The notes under the pieces are model-generated. The model was not told the origin of the DNA, did not search any database, and saw nothing but the letters and a program-made list of their open reading frames with translations. From positions 1 to 64,000 of the forward strand of contig CAZYEJ010000004.1 in NCBI GenBank assembly GCA_964646435.1: a stretch of 64,000 nt of DNA. The letters run 5' to 3'. Each line of letters begins with the position of its first letter. Within the stretch, counting starts at the first letter, position 1. A program made the translations under genes and the position numbers. Source of the stretch: UBA3076 sp964646435 (GTDB lineage: Bacteria > Desulfobacterota > Dissulfuribacteria > Dissulfuribacterales > UBA3076). Below, one piece after another: positions 8,226 through 16,875 of the stretch.

Positions 8226-8461
8226 GAAATTAGAAATTAGAAACTGGGAAAAACACAAAGATGTAGATGCGTTACCTAATTTCAAAGTAACTTCTCAATA
8301 AATTGGAATAGATTACATTTTGCGACTATCCACTGGATTCCGGCTTTCGCCGGAATGACAGGCGCTTACACCCAATCGTCATTCCGGCGAAAGCCGGAAT
8401 CCAGTCATTTTACCCTGAGTTATTGAGAAGTTACATTTCTAATTTCCAGTTTCCAGTTTCG
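8226..8461. repeat. Core of the 210-bp repeat family, split by a MITE
   Basis: GAAATTAGAAATTAGAAACT at 8226 begins an inverted arm. The core AAAGATGTAGATGCGTTACC follows, then the 148-bp MITE (8287-8434), and then the other arm, TAATTTCCAGTTTCCAGTTT, followed by CGGCATCC. The same arm-core-arm order occurs uninterrupted at 16521-16600. The MITE has therefore landed inside an older repeat. The right arm supplies the C-terminal codons and stop of thyX. Confidence 0.7.
8287..8434. mobile_element. 148-bp MITE-like palindromic element, copy 2
   Basis: Terminal inverted repeats GTAACTTCTCAATAA and TTATTGAGAAGTTAC are exact here. The interior has GGATTCCGGCTTTCGCCGGA and its inverse. It is flanked by ATTTCAAA (8279-8286) and ATTTCTAA (8435-8442), matching at 7 of 8 positions, the same flank size as for copy 1. 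This copy is less mutated than copy 1. Confidence 0.8.
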
Positions 8462-9419
8462 GCATCCAGCATTCTCTTATAGGTCCGAATACCGCTGAAA
8501 AACGTCTTTCAAATTCAGGAAGAAGGGCCAACATGATTTCCCGCATTGAAGGATCAGCAGCCTTTGACGTCCTGAGACGCATAATATGCATCCATTCCTC
8601 AAGGGTGGCATGGACCATGATCTCGGTCTTACAGGAGTTAGGCAGCGCAGTGCGGGCAGCCTGGGAAGAGCTTGTCTTAAGGAGTCTAAGATAAATTCCC
8701 TCTGCTTGTGACATTGCATCTAACCATAACCTGTATTCATCAGATCCCTCCTTGAAAAAACAAGGCCGGATAAACACTACCTCGCCTCCAAAGCGGGCTT
8801 CACCATATCTGCAATAACGCTGGGATTCCTGGAGGTATGAAGCAACTCTATGGCGTACCAGTTCATGGGAAACTGCCCGGTTAATTATTAGATGAACCAT
8901 AAGTGTCCGGTGTTTGATAAGTTGTTCCAAAGGCAGGTTTTCAATTTCCTCCGGAGGCAGAACACGAACAACAATACCATCTTGCGGTACCCAGCCGAAC
9001 CGCGGAACCAGATCCTCAAATAAAACAGGATGGAACTCTGTAAGTTTTTTCAATACAGCCTTCACAACCTTCAGATCACGGTGATGCCGGGCAAGGTCCC
9101 TAAAGACCCTGGGATTCCCAGACAAAAGATACTGCTTACGTTCCAGCTTATCCACCTGGCAGAACCTTGGTATCCTCTCAAAAAACTTGTGCATGGTGAG
9201 CTCGCTGTCCACCTCTATCTCAAGCACGATCTGGGCCATCTCAAGCACTGATTCATGACCCCGTTTTATTATCCCTTTGATAAAAGGCCTGGCTGACTCC
9301 TCAGATATCCGGTCTTCACTCTTGTAACAGACCCGTCCGCATCGCTCGATCTGCTCAAGCAGCCTTCCATGAACAAAAAAATCGTCCAATACGCTAAAGG
9401 AAGGATCTATGATTTTCAT
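8439..9419 (-). CDS. thyX: Flavin-dependent thymidylate synthase
   Basis: This is a 326-residue ThyX. The ThyX motif RHRVASYLQESQRY matches the family RHRxxSxxxxSxR pattern. The C-terminal half has the FAD/dUMP elements LPNSCKTEIMVHATLEEW and LRTSKAADPSMREI. It methylates dUMP using methylenetetrahydrofolate and reduced FAD. It is longer than the common 220-250 residues because about 90 residues lie ahead of the motif, as in some deltaproteobacterial forms. The C-terminal residues from about MPKLETGN and the TAG stop come from repeat sequence. Upstream, GGTGA in a degenerate octamer repeat sits 7 bp before the ATG and is the likely ribosome site. Confidence 0.9.
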   Translation of the reverse strand: MKIIDPSFSVLDDFFVHGRLLEQIERCGRVCYKSEDRISEESARPFIKGIIKRGHESVLEMAQIVLEIEVDSELTMHKFFERIPRFCQVDKLERKQYLLSGNPRVFRDLARHHRDLKVVKAVLKKLTEFHPVLFEDLVPRFGWVPQDGIVVRVLPPEEIENLPLEQLIKHRTLMVHLIINRAVSHELVRHRVASYLQESQRYCRYGEARFGGEVVFIRPCFFKEGSDEYRLWLDAMSQAEGIYLRLLKTSSSQAARTALPNSCKTEIMVHATLEEWMHIMRLRTSKAADPSMREIMLALLPEFERRFSAVFGPIRECWMPKLETGN

Positions 9420-9420
9420 G

Positions 9421-9495
9421 CAATCACCAAATCACTCAATCACTCAATCACTCAATCACTCAATCACTCAATTATCAAATCACTCAATTACTCAC
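9421..9495. repeat. Octanucleotide tandem array (AATCACTC/AATCACCA)
   Basis: About nine 8-bp units, mostly CAATCACT with variants CAAATCAC and CAATTACT, fill the space between thyX and the M18 aminopeptidase. On the minus strand the array supplies the TAA stop of the aminopeptidase and the GGTGA ribosome site of thyX. Related octamer arrays occur at 41342-41366, 47201-47231 and, in frame, inside pheT. Confidence 0.85.
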
Positions 9496-10921
9496 CTGTC
9501 TTATAAAAAGCAGCAAACGCCCTATAGGTCATAAACAGGTCAGTCTTATGTGCAACCTCAAAGGGCGAGTGCATATTGAGCAAAGGAGGTCCTACGTCGA
9601 CAATATCCAGGCCACGCTGGGCAAAATACTTGGCCACGGTACCCCCTCCGCCTTCGTCCACCTTTCCCAACTCTCCGGCCTGCCAGACTACTTTGGCATC
9701 GTTCCAGACGCGCCTCAACCAGTTAACATATTCAGCATGGGCATCATTTGCTGAGTACTTTCCTCCTGAGCCGGTATATTTTGTCAGGCAAACCCCGTGT
9801 CCGATCAGTGCATCATTACGTTCTTCATGGACTTCTTTATAATCAGGGTCTATCCCTGCTGTAACATCCGCTGAAATGGCCTTGGACGCAATAAGCATTC
9901 GTACAAGGCTATCCGCCTCGATTTGAAGCCCTCCGTGTCGCATGAGATCATATAACACCACCTCAAAAAAACTGGACTTGGCCCCTGTATTTCCGTCACT
10001 ACCTATCTCCTCCTTGTCAAGGAACAGGGCGACTGAGGTAACCTGGGGTTCCTCAAGTTCAAGGATGGAGTAAAGAGAGGCATATGCACAGGACCTATCA
10101 TCCTGCCCATAGCCACCTACAAAGGCCCTGTCCAGACCCACATCCCTTGAACCACCTGCAGGGACAATTTCCAGCTCCGCACTTATTAGATCCTCTTCCA
10201 CCAGGCCGTATCTCTCGTTCAGGATCCTTAAAATACGTAATTTTACGCCATCCTTCAGGTCTTCAGGACCTAAAAGAGAAAAACCTCCTATCAACACATT
10301 AAGCTTTTCTGCCGGTATGGCCTCTGAAATCTTTTTCTCACCCTGCACCTTATGGGCAAGATGTGGCAAAAGATCATTTATTGTAAATACAGGATCATGA
10401 GGATCCTCACCGAACTCAATAGGAATTGCGCTCCCGTCTCCTTTCAGTGCCAGCCCATGGATAGCGAGAGGACGGGCTACCCAGTGAAACTTCTTGATTC
10501 CTCCGTAATAATGTGTCTTTAAAAAGGCCATCTCCAGATCTTCATAGAGGGGATTCTGTTTCAGGTCCAAACGGGGTGCGTCTATGTGTGAAGCAATGAT
10601 CCTGACCCCATCACCGACAGGTGCCTTACCTATTACGGCCAGGGCAGCCGCCTTCCCCCTGAAGGTCCACAAGAACCGATTGGAACCGGGGCTGGCCTGT
10701 TCAAACGGTACAAAACCCCTCTCCTGCGCTTTGCTTGCAATGATGTTAACAGATTCCCGTTCGGTCTTTGCCTTACTTATAAAGTCCTTATACTTGTCTG
10801 AATACAAAAGGGCCTTTTTTCGATCTTTAGCTGTAATCTGAGACCAAACAGATTTTCGGCTACGGCATAGATCCTTTTCAAGGCGTTTCCATTCGGTTTT
10901 AGAAAGACGCTTTTCGTTCAT
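9488..10921 (-). CDS. M18-family zinc aminopeptidase
   Basis: This 477-residue cytoplasmic metallo-aminopeptidase has the M18 signatures: ASHIDAPRLDLK with the first zinc histidine, GYGQDDRSCAYASLY with the bridging aspartate, ALFLDKEEIGSDGNTGA with the catalytic glutamate pair, SADVTAGIDPDYKE, and the terminal NMHSPFEVAHKTDLFMTYRA with the last zinc histidine. The family removes N-terminal residues, often acidic ones, from peptides. Its ATG lies four bases inside the end of the upstream WecA/FlaA1 fusion, so the two are coupled. Its stop codon (GAGTAATTGAG) is formed by the adjacent octamer array. Confidence 0.92.
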   Translation of the reverse strand: MNEKRLSKTEWKRLEKDLCRSRKSVWSQITAKDRKKALLYSDKYKDFISKAKTERESVNIIASKAQERGFVPFEQASPGSNRFLWTFRGKAAALAVIGKAPVGDGVRIIASHIDAPRLDLKQNPLYEDLEMAFLKTHYYGGIKKFHWVARPLAIHGLALKGDGSAIPIEFGEDPHDPVFTINDLLPHLAHKVQGEKKISEAIPAEKLNVLIGGFSLLGPEDLKDGVKLRILRILNERYGLVEEDLISAELEIVPAGGSRDVGLDRAFVGGYGQDDRSCAYASLYSILELEEPQVTSVALFLDKEEIGSDGNTGAKSSFFEVVLYDLMRHGGLQIEADSLVRMLIASKAISADVTAGIDPDYKEVHEERNDALIGHGVCLTKYTGSGGKYSANDAHAEYVNWLRRVWNDAKVVWQAGELGKVDEGGGGTVAKYFAQRGLDIVDVGPPLLNMHSPFEVAHKTDLFMTYRAFAAFYKTGE

Positions 10922-12831
10922 TTTCTTTTCCTCATCCTGGGCCTAAAGGGTACAACCTTATCTTTTTTTGAACAGGCTGGTTCTTTTTCTCCGGATTTCA
11001 CTATTGGCAAAAGCGGTCGCACCCTATCACACTTCACACCATTTTCCTTACAGATATCAGAAATCCCTTCAATCTCGCTGTCTGATGCCGACATGATAGA
11101 CACGAAGGCTCTCCTAACTCCGTATCTTTTAACAATGTCAGGTATGTCTTCCCTGTCTCCCAAGACCTTGACACCGTGGATTATCTGGCTCTTTTTCGCA
11201 GGATCGTCATCGATAAAACCCACTGGTAGATAATCGTGATTTGAATTGTGCCTAAGTTCCCTAAGAAACAGATCTCCGCCATCCCCTGCTCCAACTATTA
11301 GAATAGGTGTAGAATTGCTGCGCTCGGCCTGCAGACTGAAATATTCCTTAAAGAGTCTCATAAGTAGTCGGACGCCACCTATCATTACCAAAGTCAATAG
11401 GGCATCGTTCAGAAAAAGAACTCTGGAATAACCTTCGAAGCGGTAAATATATAAAAGCAATCCAACAATAATTAGAGAGCTGACCACAACTGCCTTAAAA
11501 ATCTGCCACATATCTCCGATACTTATATACCGCCATTGACCTCTATACAGCCCAAAGATCCAAAAGCAGCACAGCTTGACAGGGATAATCAAAGGAAGAG
11601 ATTTCTCTATAACTTGCTGATTCCACAAACTAATAACACCGTCGTATCGAAGAAGATAAGAAGTCAGATAGGCGATGCTTATAAGCACAGTATCTACCAC
11701 TGCCTGGAGAATCTGCTTCTTGTTAAGTATTCGGGATAAAAGTGAGGAGCGTTGAAACACAGTATCTGAATCCACTGCCTTGCTATCATAAACAGTGCCA
11801 TTCAAATGTGTAAGAAATGTTCCGAAGAACAAAAAAATCACCGCCACCACACTCAGCATAACCAAAAGTCCCTGGGCACTCTGGTATGACAGGTATAAGG
11901 CTAAGGCTGATATGCTTCCCGCCCATGCCATGAGTGTTAACACAGTCCTTTTTTCTGAATATCCCAGCAAAACCATGCGATGAGAGGTATGATCACGTCC
12001 CCCTTTAGAAATAGGTCGTCCGGTCTGGACCCTGGTAAAGGACACAAGGGCGGTGTCAAAGAGTGGTATAATCAGGACAGCCACAGGGACCACCAGCACC
12101 AGTACCAAACTGGTAACTCCGGTATAACCTCCGGCTGCCGGATCAAGTAGCCCTGACGTCCAAGTACCTGTTACGGTCAGACCGGCCAGGAGAAAGCCCA
12201 GGAAGAGGCTTCCGCAATCTCCCATAAATATTTTGGCGGGATTAAAGTTATATATCCAGAATCCAGCAGTAGCCCCCGCAAGGAGTATAGCCGGCAGACC
12301 TAATTGAATCGGACCTCCAAGTTGGCTATATACCCAAAGTGAACAAGCAGCTATAAACGAAATGCCGCCCGCCAGACCATCCATGTTGTCCAGAATATTG
12401 ACTGCATTGGTAATAGCTACGAACCAAAAAAGTGTTACGATTATGGATACTGCGGGATGCCCCAGTCCTTGTATCCTCACCCCTCCGGCCACAATCAGAG
12501 CAGAGATGATTAATTGCCCTACAAATTTACTTTGAGGCGACAAGTCGTTAACATCATCAACCAGCCCCAATAAGAACATTGCACTTGCTCCCAAAGTCAG
12601 GACAAGCATGGGAGATGAGATTTCCCTGAGAAATAAATTGGGAAGCATAAACGACAAGAATAACGCAATGCCTCCTAGAAGGGCTGTTGGACGCCTATGC
12701 CACCGGTCCTCCCTGGGCTGAGCCATAAAGCCAATGCGTCTCGAAAGCCAGATCATGCATGGAGTCAGGAAAGCACTTAGTCCAAAGGAGTAGAGAAAAA
12801 AAAAGCCTGTATCAAGGAGGGTAATCGACAT
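10918..12831 (-). CDS. Fusion: WecA/MraY-like phosphoglycosyltransferase plus FlaA1/CapD N-terminal half
   Basis: The protein has 637 residues. Residues 1-330 are a polytopic GlcNAc-1-phosphate transferase of the WecA/MraY superfamily (GLVDDVNDLSPQSK, NAVNILDNMDGLAGG, NFNPAKIFMGDCGSLFLG, then the HTSHRMVLLGYSE loop). These enzymes attach a sugar phosphate to undecaprenyl phosphate. Residues from about 365 on match the N-terminal part of FlaA1/CapD sugar dehydratases: four membrane helices (YLTSYLLRYDG, FWIFGLYRGQWRY), then a Rossmann domain (PILIVGAGDGGDLFLREL). The catalytic epimerase/dehydratase domain that normally follows is missing, and the chain ends in a basic tail. The next gene upstream is a separate epimerase, stop-to-start 1 bp apart, which may complete the pair. 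The role is inferred as surface polysaccharide initiation. Confidence 0.85.
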   Translation of the reverse strand: MSITLLDTGFFFLYSFGLSAFLTPCMIWLSRRIGFMAQPREDRWHRRPTALLGGIALFLSFMLPNLFLREISSPMLVLTLGASAMFLLGLVDDVNDLSPQSKFVGQLIISALIVAGGVRIQGLGHPAVSIIVTLFWFVAITNAVNILDNMDGLAGGISFIAACSLWVYSQLGGPIQLGLPAILLAGATAGFWIYNFNPAKIFMGDCGSLFLGFLLAGLTVTGTWTSGLLDPAAGGYTGVTSLVLVLVVPVAVLIIPLFDTALVSFTRVQTGRPISKGGRDHTSHRMVLLGYSEKRTVLTLMAWAGSISALALYLSYQSAQGLLVMLSVVAVIFLFFGTFLTHLNGTVYDSKAVDSDTVFQRSSLLSRILNKKQILQAVVDTVLISIAYLTSYLLRYDGVISLWNQQVIEKSLPLIIPVKLCCFWIFGLYRGQWRYISIGDMWQIFKAVVVSSLIIVGLLLYIYRFEGYSRVLFLNDALLTLVMIGGVRLLMRLFKEYFSLQAERSNSTPILIVGAGDGGDLFLRELRHNSNHDYLPVGFIDDDPAKKSQIIHGVKVLGDREDIPDIVKRYGVRRAFVSIMSASDSEIEGISDICKENGVKCDRVRPLLPIVKSGEKEPACSKKDKVVPFRPRMRKRK

Positions 12832-12832
12832 A

Positions 12833-13804
12833 CTAGATAATGGAACGAAAATATTCTACAGTCTTTTCAAGAATCGTATCAAGAGACGTTTGTGGAACAA
12901 AACCTATTAAGCTATTGAGTTTTTCAGATGAAGGGACCCTGCGCATCATGTCTTCAAAGTCTTTGCCGTAGACCTGTTCATAAGGAATATAGACTATTTC
13001 GGACTTGCTCCCAATAAGAGACTTAATACGCTCGGCAAGCTCTGATATAGAGATCTCTTCTGTGCCCCCTATATTTACTACTTCACCAATTGCCTCTTTG
13101 CACTCCATGAGTCGGCATATGGACTCAACTACATCCCCGACATAAGTGAACGTCCGAGTCTGCTGGCCGTCACCAAAAACTGTTATAGGCTCATCCCTCA
13201 ACGCCTGCTGAATAAATCTAGGTACCACCATCCCATAGAGGCCTGTCTGCCTGGGACCTATTGTATTGAAACAACGGAATATAGCCACTCTGAGCTTTTT
13301 GGTACGATGATATGCAAGCGCGGTAAACTCATCTATAAGCTTCGAAGCTGCATAGCTCCAACGCATGGTAGTGGGAGGACCATAAATTAAATTGTCATCC
13401 TCTTTAAGAGGGGCGTGCATATGTTTCCCATAGACTTCTGACGTTGATGCTATGAGTATTTTTTTCTTGTGCTTGTTGGCCAGATTAAGCACAATTTCAG
13501 TCCCGCAGATGTTGGTTTCAATAGAGGAAAGCGGATTTTCTACGACATATTTGACACCTACAGCAGCAGCAAGATGGACTGTTACGTCACACTGCTGAAT
13601 AAGACTATCCATCCTATCTTTGTTCAGGATAGTGTCATTTATATATTGAAACCTCGAATTACCCTGCAGATGGACTATATTTTCAAAGAAGCCGGTGGAA
13701 AGATCGTCTATAACTGAGACATACTCTCCTTTAGAAATAAGGTAATCACATAGATGAGACCCGATAAAACCGGCTCCGCCCGTCACTAAAATATTCATGC
13801 GCAC
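12833..13804 (-). CDS. NAD-dependent nucleotide-sugar epimerase/dehydratase
   Basis: This 323-residue extended short-chain dehydrogenase has the N-terminal NILVTGGAGFIGSHL Rossmann motif, a catalytic STSEVYG serine/threonine region and the YAASK tyrosine-lysine pair (residues about 160-164). The RCFNTIGPRQ and VFGDGQQTRTFTYVGDVV segments are typical of UDP-glucose 4-epimerase and UDP-glucuronate decarboxylase relatives. The exact sugar cannot be assigned. Its TAG stop is followed after one base by the ATG of the WecA/FlaA1 fusion, indicating one operon for envelope polysaccharide. A short AT-rich gap separates it from the TPR gene upstream. Confidence 0.88.
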   Translation of the reverse strand: MRMNILVTGGAGFIGSHLCDYLISKGEYVSVIDDLSTGFFENIVHLQGNSRFQYINDTILNKDRMDSLIQQCDVTVHLAAAVGVKYVVENPLSSIETNICGTEIVLNLANKHKKKILIASTSEVYGKHMHAPLKEDDNLIYGPPTTMRWSYAASKLIDEFTALAYHRTKKLRVAIFRCFNTIGPRQTGLYGMVVPRFIQQALRDEPITVFGDGQQTRTFTYVGDVVESICRLMECKEAIGEVVNIGGTEEISISELAERIKSLIGSKSEIVYIPYEQVYGKDFEDMMRRVPSSEKLNSLIGFVPQTSLDTILEKTVEYFRSII

Positions 13805-13876
13805 ATTTCTCCAGATATTAACTTTACCTTTTTATCTATAACGTTTGAAAAAATCAAGGAATAATGAAAAAATTAT

Positions 13877-16387
13877 CTAATCGGAACAGAACACTCCTTC
13901 CCAGGATTCAAGGGCCATATCATCAAGCTTTCGCCACATATACCAGCCTGAAGACCCAACTTCTTCCGGGATAGTTCTTGACTCACTGTAATCTTGACCA
14001 TAATAAAGAAACAAACGTAGATATTTTATTTTTTCGCAAGTCCTGTACCGTAACTTTTTTGCGCTCTCTACTTTACCTCTGCCCTCATATATCCGTTCAA
14101 GACGTTCATAGCCGGGCCAGTATGTCTCGTGTCTTTTTAAAAAAGAACGCCACATCACAACCGCTTCTGAAAAATTTTCAAAATATTCGTAGGATAAAGC
14201 AAGCAGTAAAGGGCATGCCTCTCCTTCCGTCTCACAAAATGGCGAAACAAGGATCTCTTTAGGTGATAACAATTCTTCACTTCGCACTAGTCCACTCAAG
14301 TAAGCCCCAGGAGTCGGCATCAGCCTCTGATTTTTTGCGAGCATTGGAACCGGTCTTTCTTTATTTCCATTTTCCTCTTCGCCACCATATAAAAAAGGGG
14401 GTTTTCCTGTAATTATTTTTAAACCCAACGCCTCTGCATCAGCCTCCTGTCCTAATCCATAGGCTGAAAAATTGATCCATCTGCCTCTATGTGCTTCCAG
14501 ATGATTTGGTGCCTGTTGAATTATTTCCCCATAAAGATCGAGTGCCTCTTCATATCTTCCCGACAGGCCAAGGGCATAGCCTTCACACAACAGTCTTTTT
14601 TCTTCTCCCCACTTCCAATTATCGCCTGAACAAATTGAAAAAAGCACTTTCCCAGCTACGTCAGTCTCACCCATGTCAAGAAGAAGATAGGCCTGCTTCA
14701 GTTTAAGCCTTGCCGAAGACGGATAAATAGATAGTGCCTCTTCAAGCAAAACAACAGCCTCCTCCCACATATTCTTATCAAGGTAACTATCGATCAACAT
14801 ATCAATAGACCACAGAGATCGACCCTCAGACCAACAGTGTCTTAACACTCTCTCAGCCATATTTTGTTGACCAAGATCCAAAAACAGTTTCACACCGGCC
14901 TGCAGGAGATCTCTCCTTTCCTCAACCCGGCCGGCCAAAGCGAACAAAGCGTCGTCATATAAATGAAATCTCATCTGGGCATTCGTATAACCAATCGATG
15001 TGGCAAGAGAGACATATGAGGCCAATATGTCATCATCTTTAAAGAAATCGCCTTCACTGTCTAAAAACCTTTCAACACCTTTTCTGTCCTCGTTCCCTAA
15101 ATAGACCTTTAACAGAAGCTCTCTTCCCTTGATATCATTTTCCAGCTCACTACGCATATCCTCAGTAATTAGAAGGCTTGCCTGATCAAAATTTTCAGTC
15201 TCTAAAAGTAACTTGACCAAATGCATAGTAATGTCCGGATCGGGTTCAACAAGTGAGAGTTCCTCATAAATGGCAATGGCTGGTGCAAAAAGCTGAAGGC
15301 GCTCATACGCACGGGCCATAAACAGCAACCCCATTTTATCGTTAGGTTTTTCTCTCAAAAAAATCCTGAATGTCTCAAGGGCCTTGAGATAATTACGTGA
15401 GGCAAAATACAGACGCCCCAAAGTCGCCAAAAGCTGCTTATCAAACACTTCCGGATGACCATGCTTCAAATCCTCAAGGACGTTGATTGCTGGCTGAACA
15501 TCTCCTTCCATCAGATATAAGGAGATAAGCTCATTAACACCCCATATAAGATTATCTGTGTGATCTTCCCCGGTATTATCGCTGGAAAGTGCCACAAACC
15601 TCTTAAATATCTTAATGGCCTTATCTCGATTTCCCACAGCTAAAAGGGCCTTTGCATAGTTAGCTAAAAAATCCGGATCATCTTCATATTGAGGTAGCAA
15701 TTTCTGGAAATGAGATAAGGAATTCTTTGCTCTTTTCAGACGCAGAAGCCCACAGGCCAGATTAAACTCAAGGTCTTTTCGGTCAGGTTCAATGGCTAAA
15801 GCCTTTTGGAGATAAGTTATAGATTCATTAAACCTTTTTTGGGATTCCATACAACAGGCAAGGCTCTCTAAGACCTTTACCAAGGTCAACTCTTCAGGGA
15901 TGTTCAGCAATTCATTCCCGGCAACGTGAAAATTTTCCCCATGGAGACCAAGTTCTGTCACCAACTTATCATAGATGACGGCAGCTCTATCACACTGACC
16001 TGAACAGCTCAGAAGTTCTGCAAGAATGAATAAAGCTTGAATATCCTGGGGTCTGGCCTCCACAACATGCTCAAATTCAAGTATAGCTTGACTTACTTTA
16101 TCTAACCGCATTAAAACTAAAGCCAGTTCCCATCTGGCTTCTACTAGACCTTGGCGATCTCTTAACAATTCTCTGTAAAGGGCTACGGCACCATCCAGTT
16201 CATTTTTTTTTACCATTTTTCTGGCTTCATTCCAGACCAGTTGCCATGAAGGAGAAACCTCCTCATGAGTTACCTGAATTCTTGCCTGAGGCATGTTATT
16301 TTGAGAAATTTTCACCAAATCCTGCCCATTAACAGTCGGTGCTAAAATGATGAGACATAAAAAAAGGCCTACAAGAAAGTTCCTCAT
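13877..16387 (-). CDS. Large secreted tetratricopeptide-repeat protein
   Basis: The protein has about 836 residues and is almost wholly helical repeats of TPR type, for example ALFILAELLSCSGQCDRAAV, LEFNLACGLLRLKRAKNSL and LLFMARAYERLQLFAPAIAI. The frame is open to an ATG at 16465, but the first codons from there lie inside a mobile element. The ATG at 16387 has AGGA upstream and begins a clear signal peptide (MRNFLVGLFLCLIILAPTVN) ending near VNG|Q, so it is preferred. The protein is probably periplasmic or outer-membrane associated. It lies upstream of the polysaccharide genes on the same strand, which suggests a scaffold role in export, but this is inference. No enzymatic domain is visible. 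Confidence 0.82.
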   Translation of the reverse strand: MRNFLVGLFLCLIILAPTVNGQDLVKISQNNMPQARIQVTHEEVSPSWQLVWNEARKMVKKNELDGAVALYRELLRDRQGLVEARWELALVLMRLDKVSQAILEFEHVVEARPQDIQALFILAELLSCSGQCDRAAVIYDKLVTELGLHGENFHVAGNELLNIPEELTLVKVLESLACCMESQKRFNESITYLQKALAIEPDRKDLEFNLACGLLRLKRAKNSLSHFQKLLPQYEDDPDFLANYAKALLAVGNRDKAIKIFKRFVALSSDNTGEDHTDNLIWGVNELISLYLMEGDVQPAINVLEDLKHGHPEVFDKQLLATLGRLYFASRNYLKALETFRIFLREKPNDKMGLLFMARAYERLQLFAPAIAIYEELSLVEPDPDITMHLVKLLLETENFDQASLLITEDMRSELENDIKGRELLLKVYLGNEDRKGVERFLDSEGDFFKDDDILASYVSLATSIGYTNAQMRFHLYDDALFALAGRVEERRDLLQAGVKLFLDLGQQNMAERVLRHCWSEGRSLWSIDMLIDSYLDKNMWEEAVVLLEEALSIYPSSARLKLKQAYLLLDMGETDVAGKVLFSICSGDNWKWGEEKRLLCEGYALGLSGRYEEALDLYGEIIQQAPNHLEAHRGRWINFSAYGLGQEADAEALGLKIITGKPPFLYGGEEENGNKERPVPMLAKNQRLMPTPGAYLSGLVRSEELLSPKEILVSPFCETEGEACPLLLALSYEYFENFSEAVVMWRSFLKRHETYWPGYERLERIYEGRGKVESAKKLRYRTCEKIKYLRLFLYYGQDYSESRTIPEEVGSSGWYMWRKLDDMALESWEGVFCSD

Positions 16388-16460
16388 ATTGGTCCTGTTA
16401 CGATAGCCATGTTGAATAAAGATTGCGACAACTAAAACTGTTATTATAATAATAAATTTC

Positions 16461-16670
16461 GGCATCCTTCACGACAAGTCAAAAGTAGTTTACACTCTGT
16501 TGGTCTTGTATTTTGGCAGTGAAATTTGAAACTGGAAATTTGAAATTGGGAAAAACTAAAGATGTAGAGGTGCGTTACCTAATTTCTAATTTCCAGTTTC
16601 GACATCGACATTTAATTCGATAATACACGCTTTTTCGGGAAAAGTGTAAAACTGGTGAATGAAGGATACC
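16461..16670. mobile_element. 210-bp palindromic element with perfect 8-bp target duplication
   Basis: The terminal sequences are GGCATCCTTCACGACAAGTC and its inverted partner ending GAATGAAGGATACC. Sub-terminal AGTTTACACT/AGTGTAAAACT also pair. An inner arm-core-arm palindrome lies at 16521-16600. TAAATTTC flanks both sides (16453-16460 and 16671-16678), an exact 8-bp duplication. It has no gene. It lies directly 5' of the TPR gene and supplies the first codons of the longest possible frame. Confidence 0.85.
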
Positions 16671-16746
16671 TAAATTTCTAAAAGGCACTTGCAAAATACT
16701 AGATCTTGTTCTAATGGTCTGTCACAAAATAAAATATGCGGTATTC

Positions 16747-16850
16747 GGCATCCTTCACGACAAGTCAAAAGTAGTTTACACTCTGTCGACTTTCAATTTG
16801 ATAATGCATATTTTTTTGAAGGAAGTGTAAACTGATGAATGAAGGATACC
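16747..16850. mobile_element. 104-bp short form of the 210-bp element
   Basis: It has the same outer ends as 16461-16670 (GGCATCCTTCACGACAAGTC... and ...AACTGATGAATGAAGGATACC), but the inner arm-core-arm palindrome is absent. This shows that the inner part is a separable module. No clean target duplication is visible. It ends 25 bp before the rpoZ start and may carry part of its promoter. The 76 bp between the two elements (16671-16746) hold no gene. Confidence 0.75.
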
Positions 16851-16875
16851 CTATTTTTTAACTGGAGAATATACA

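Noticed and set aside
9421..9495. Possible CRISPR array
   Set aside because: The units are 8 bp with no spacers. It is a simple tandem repeat, and no cas gene is near.
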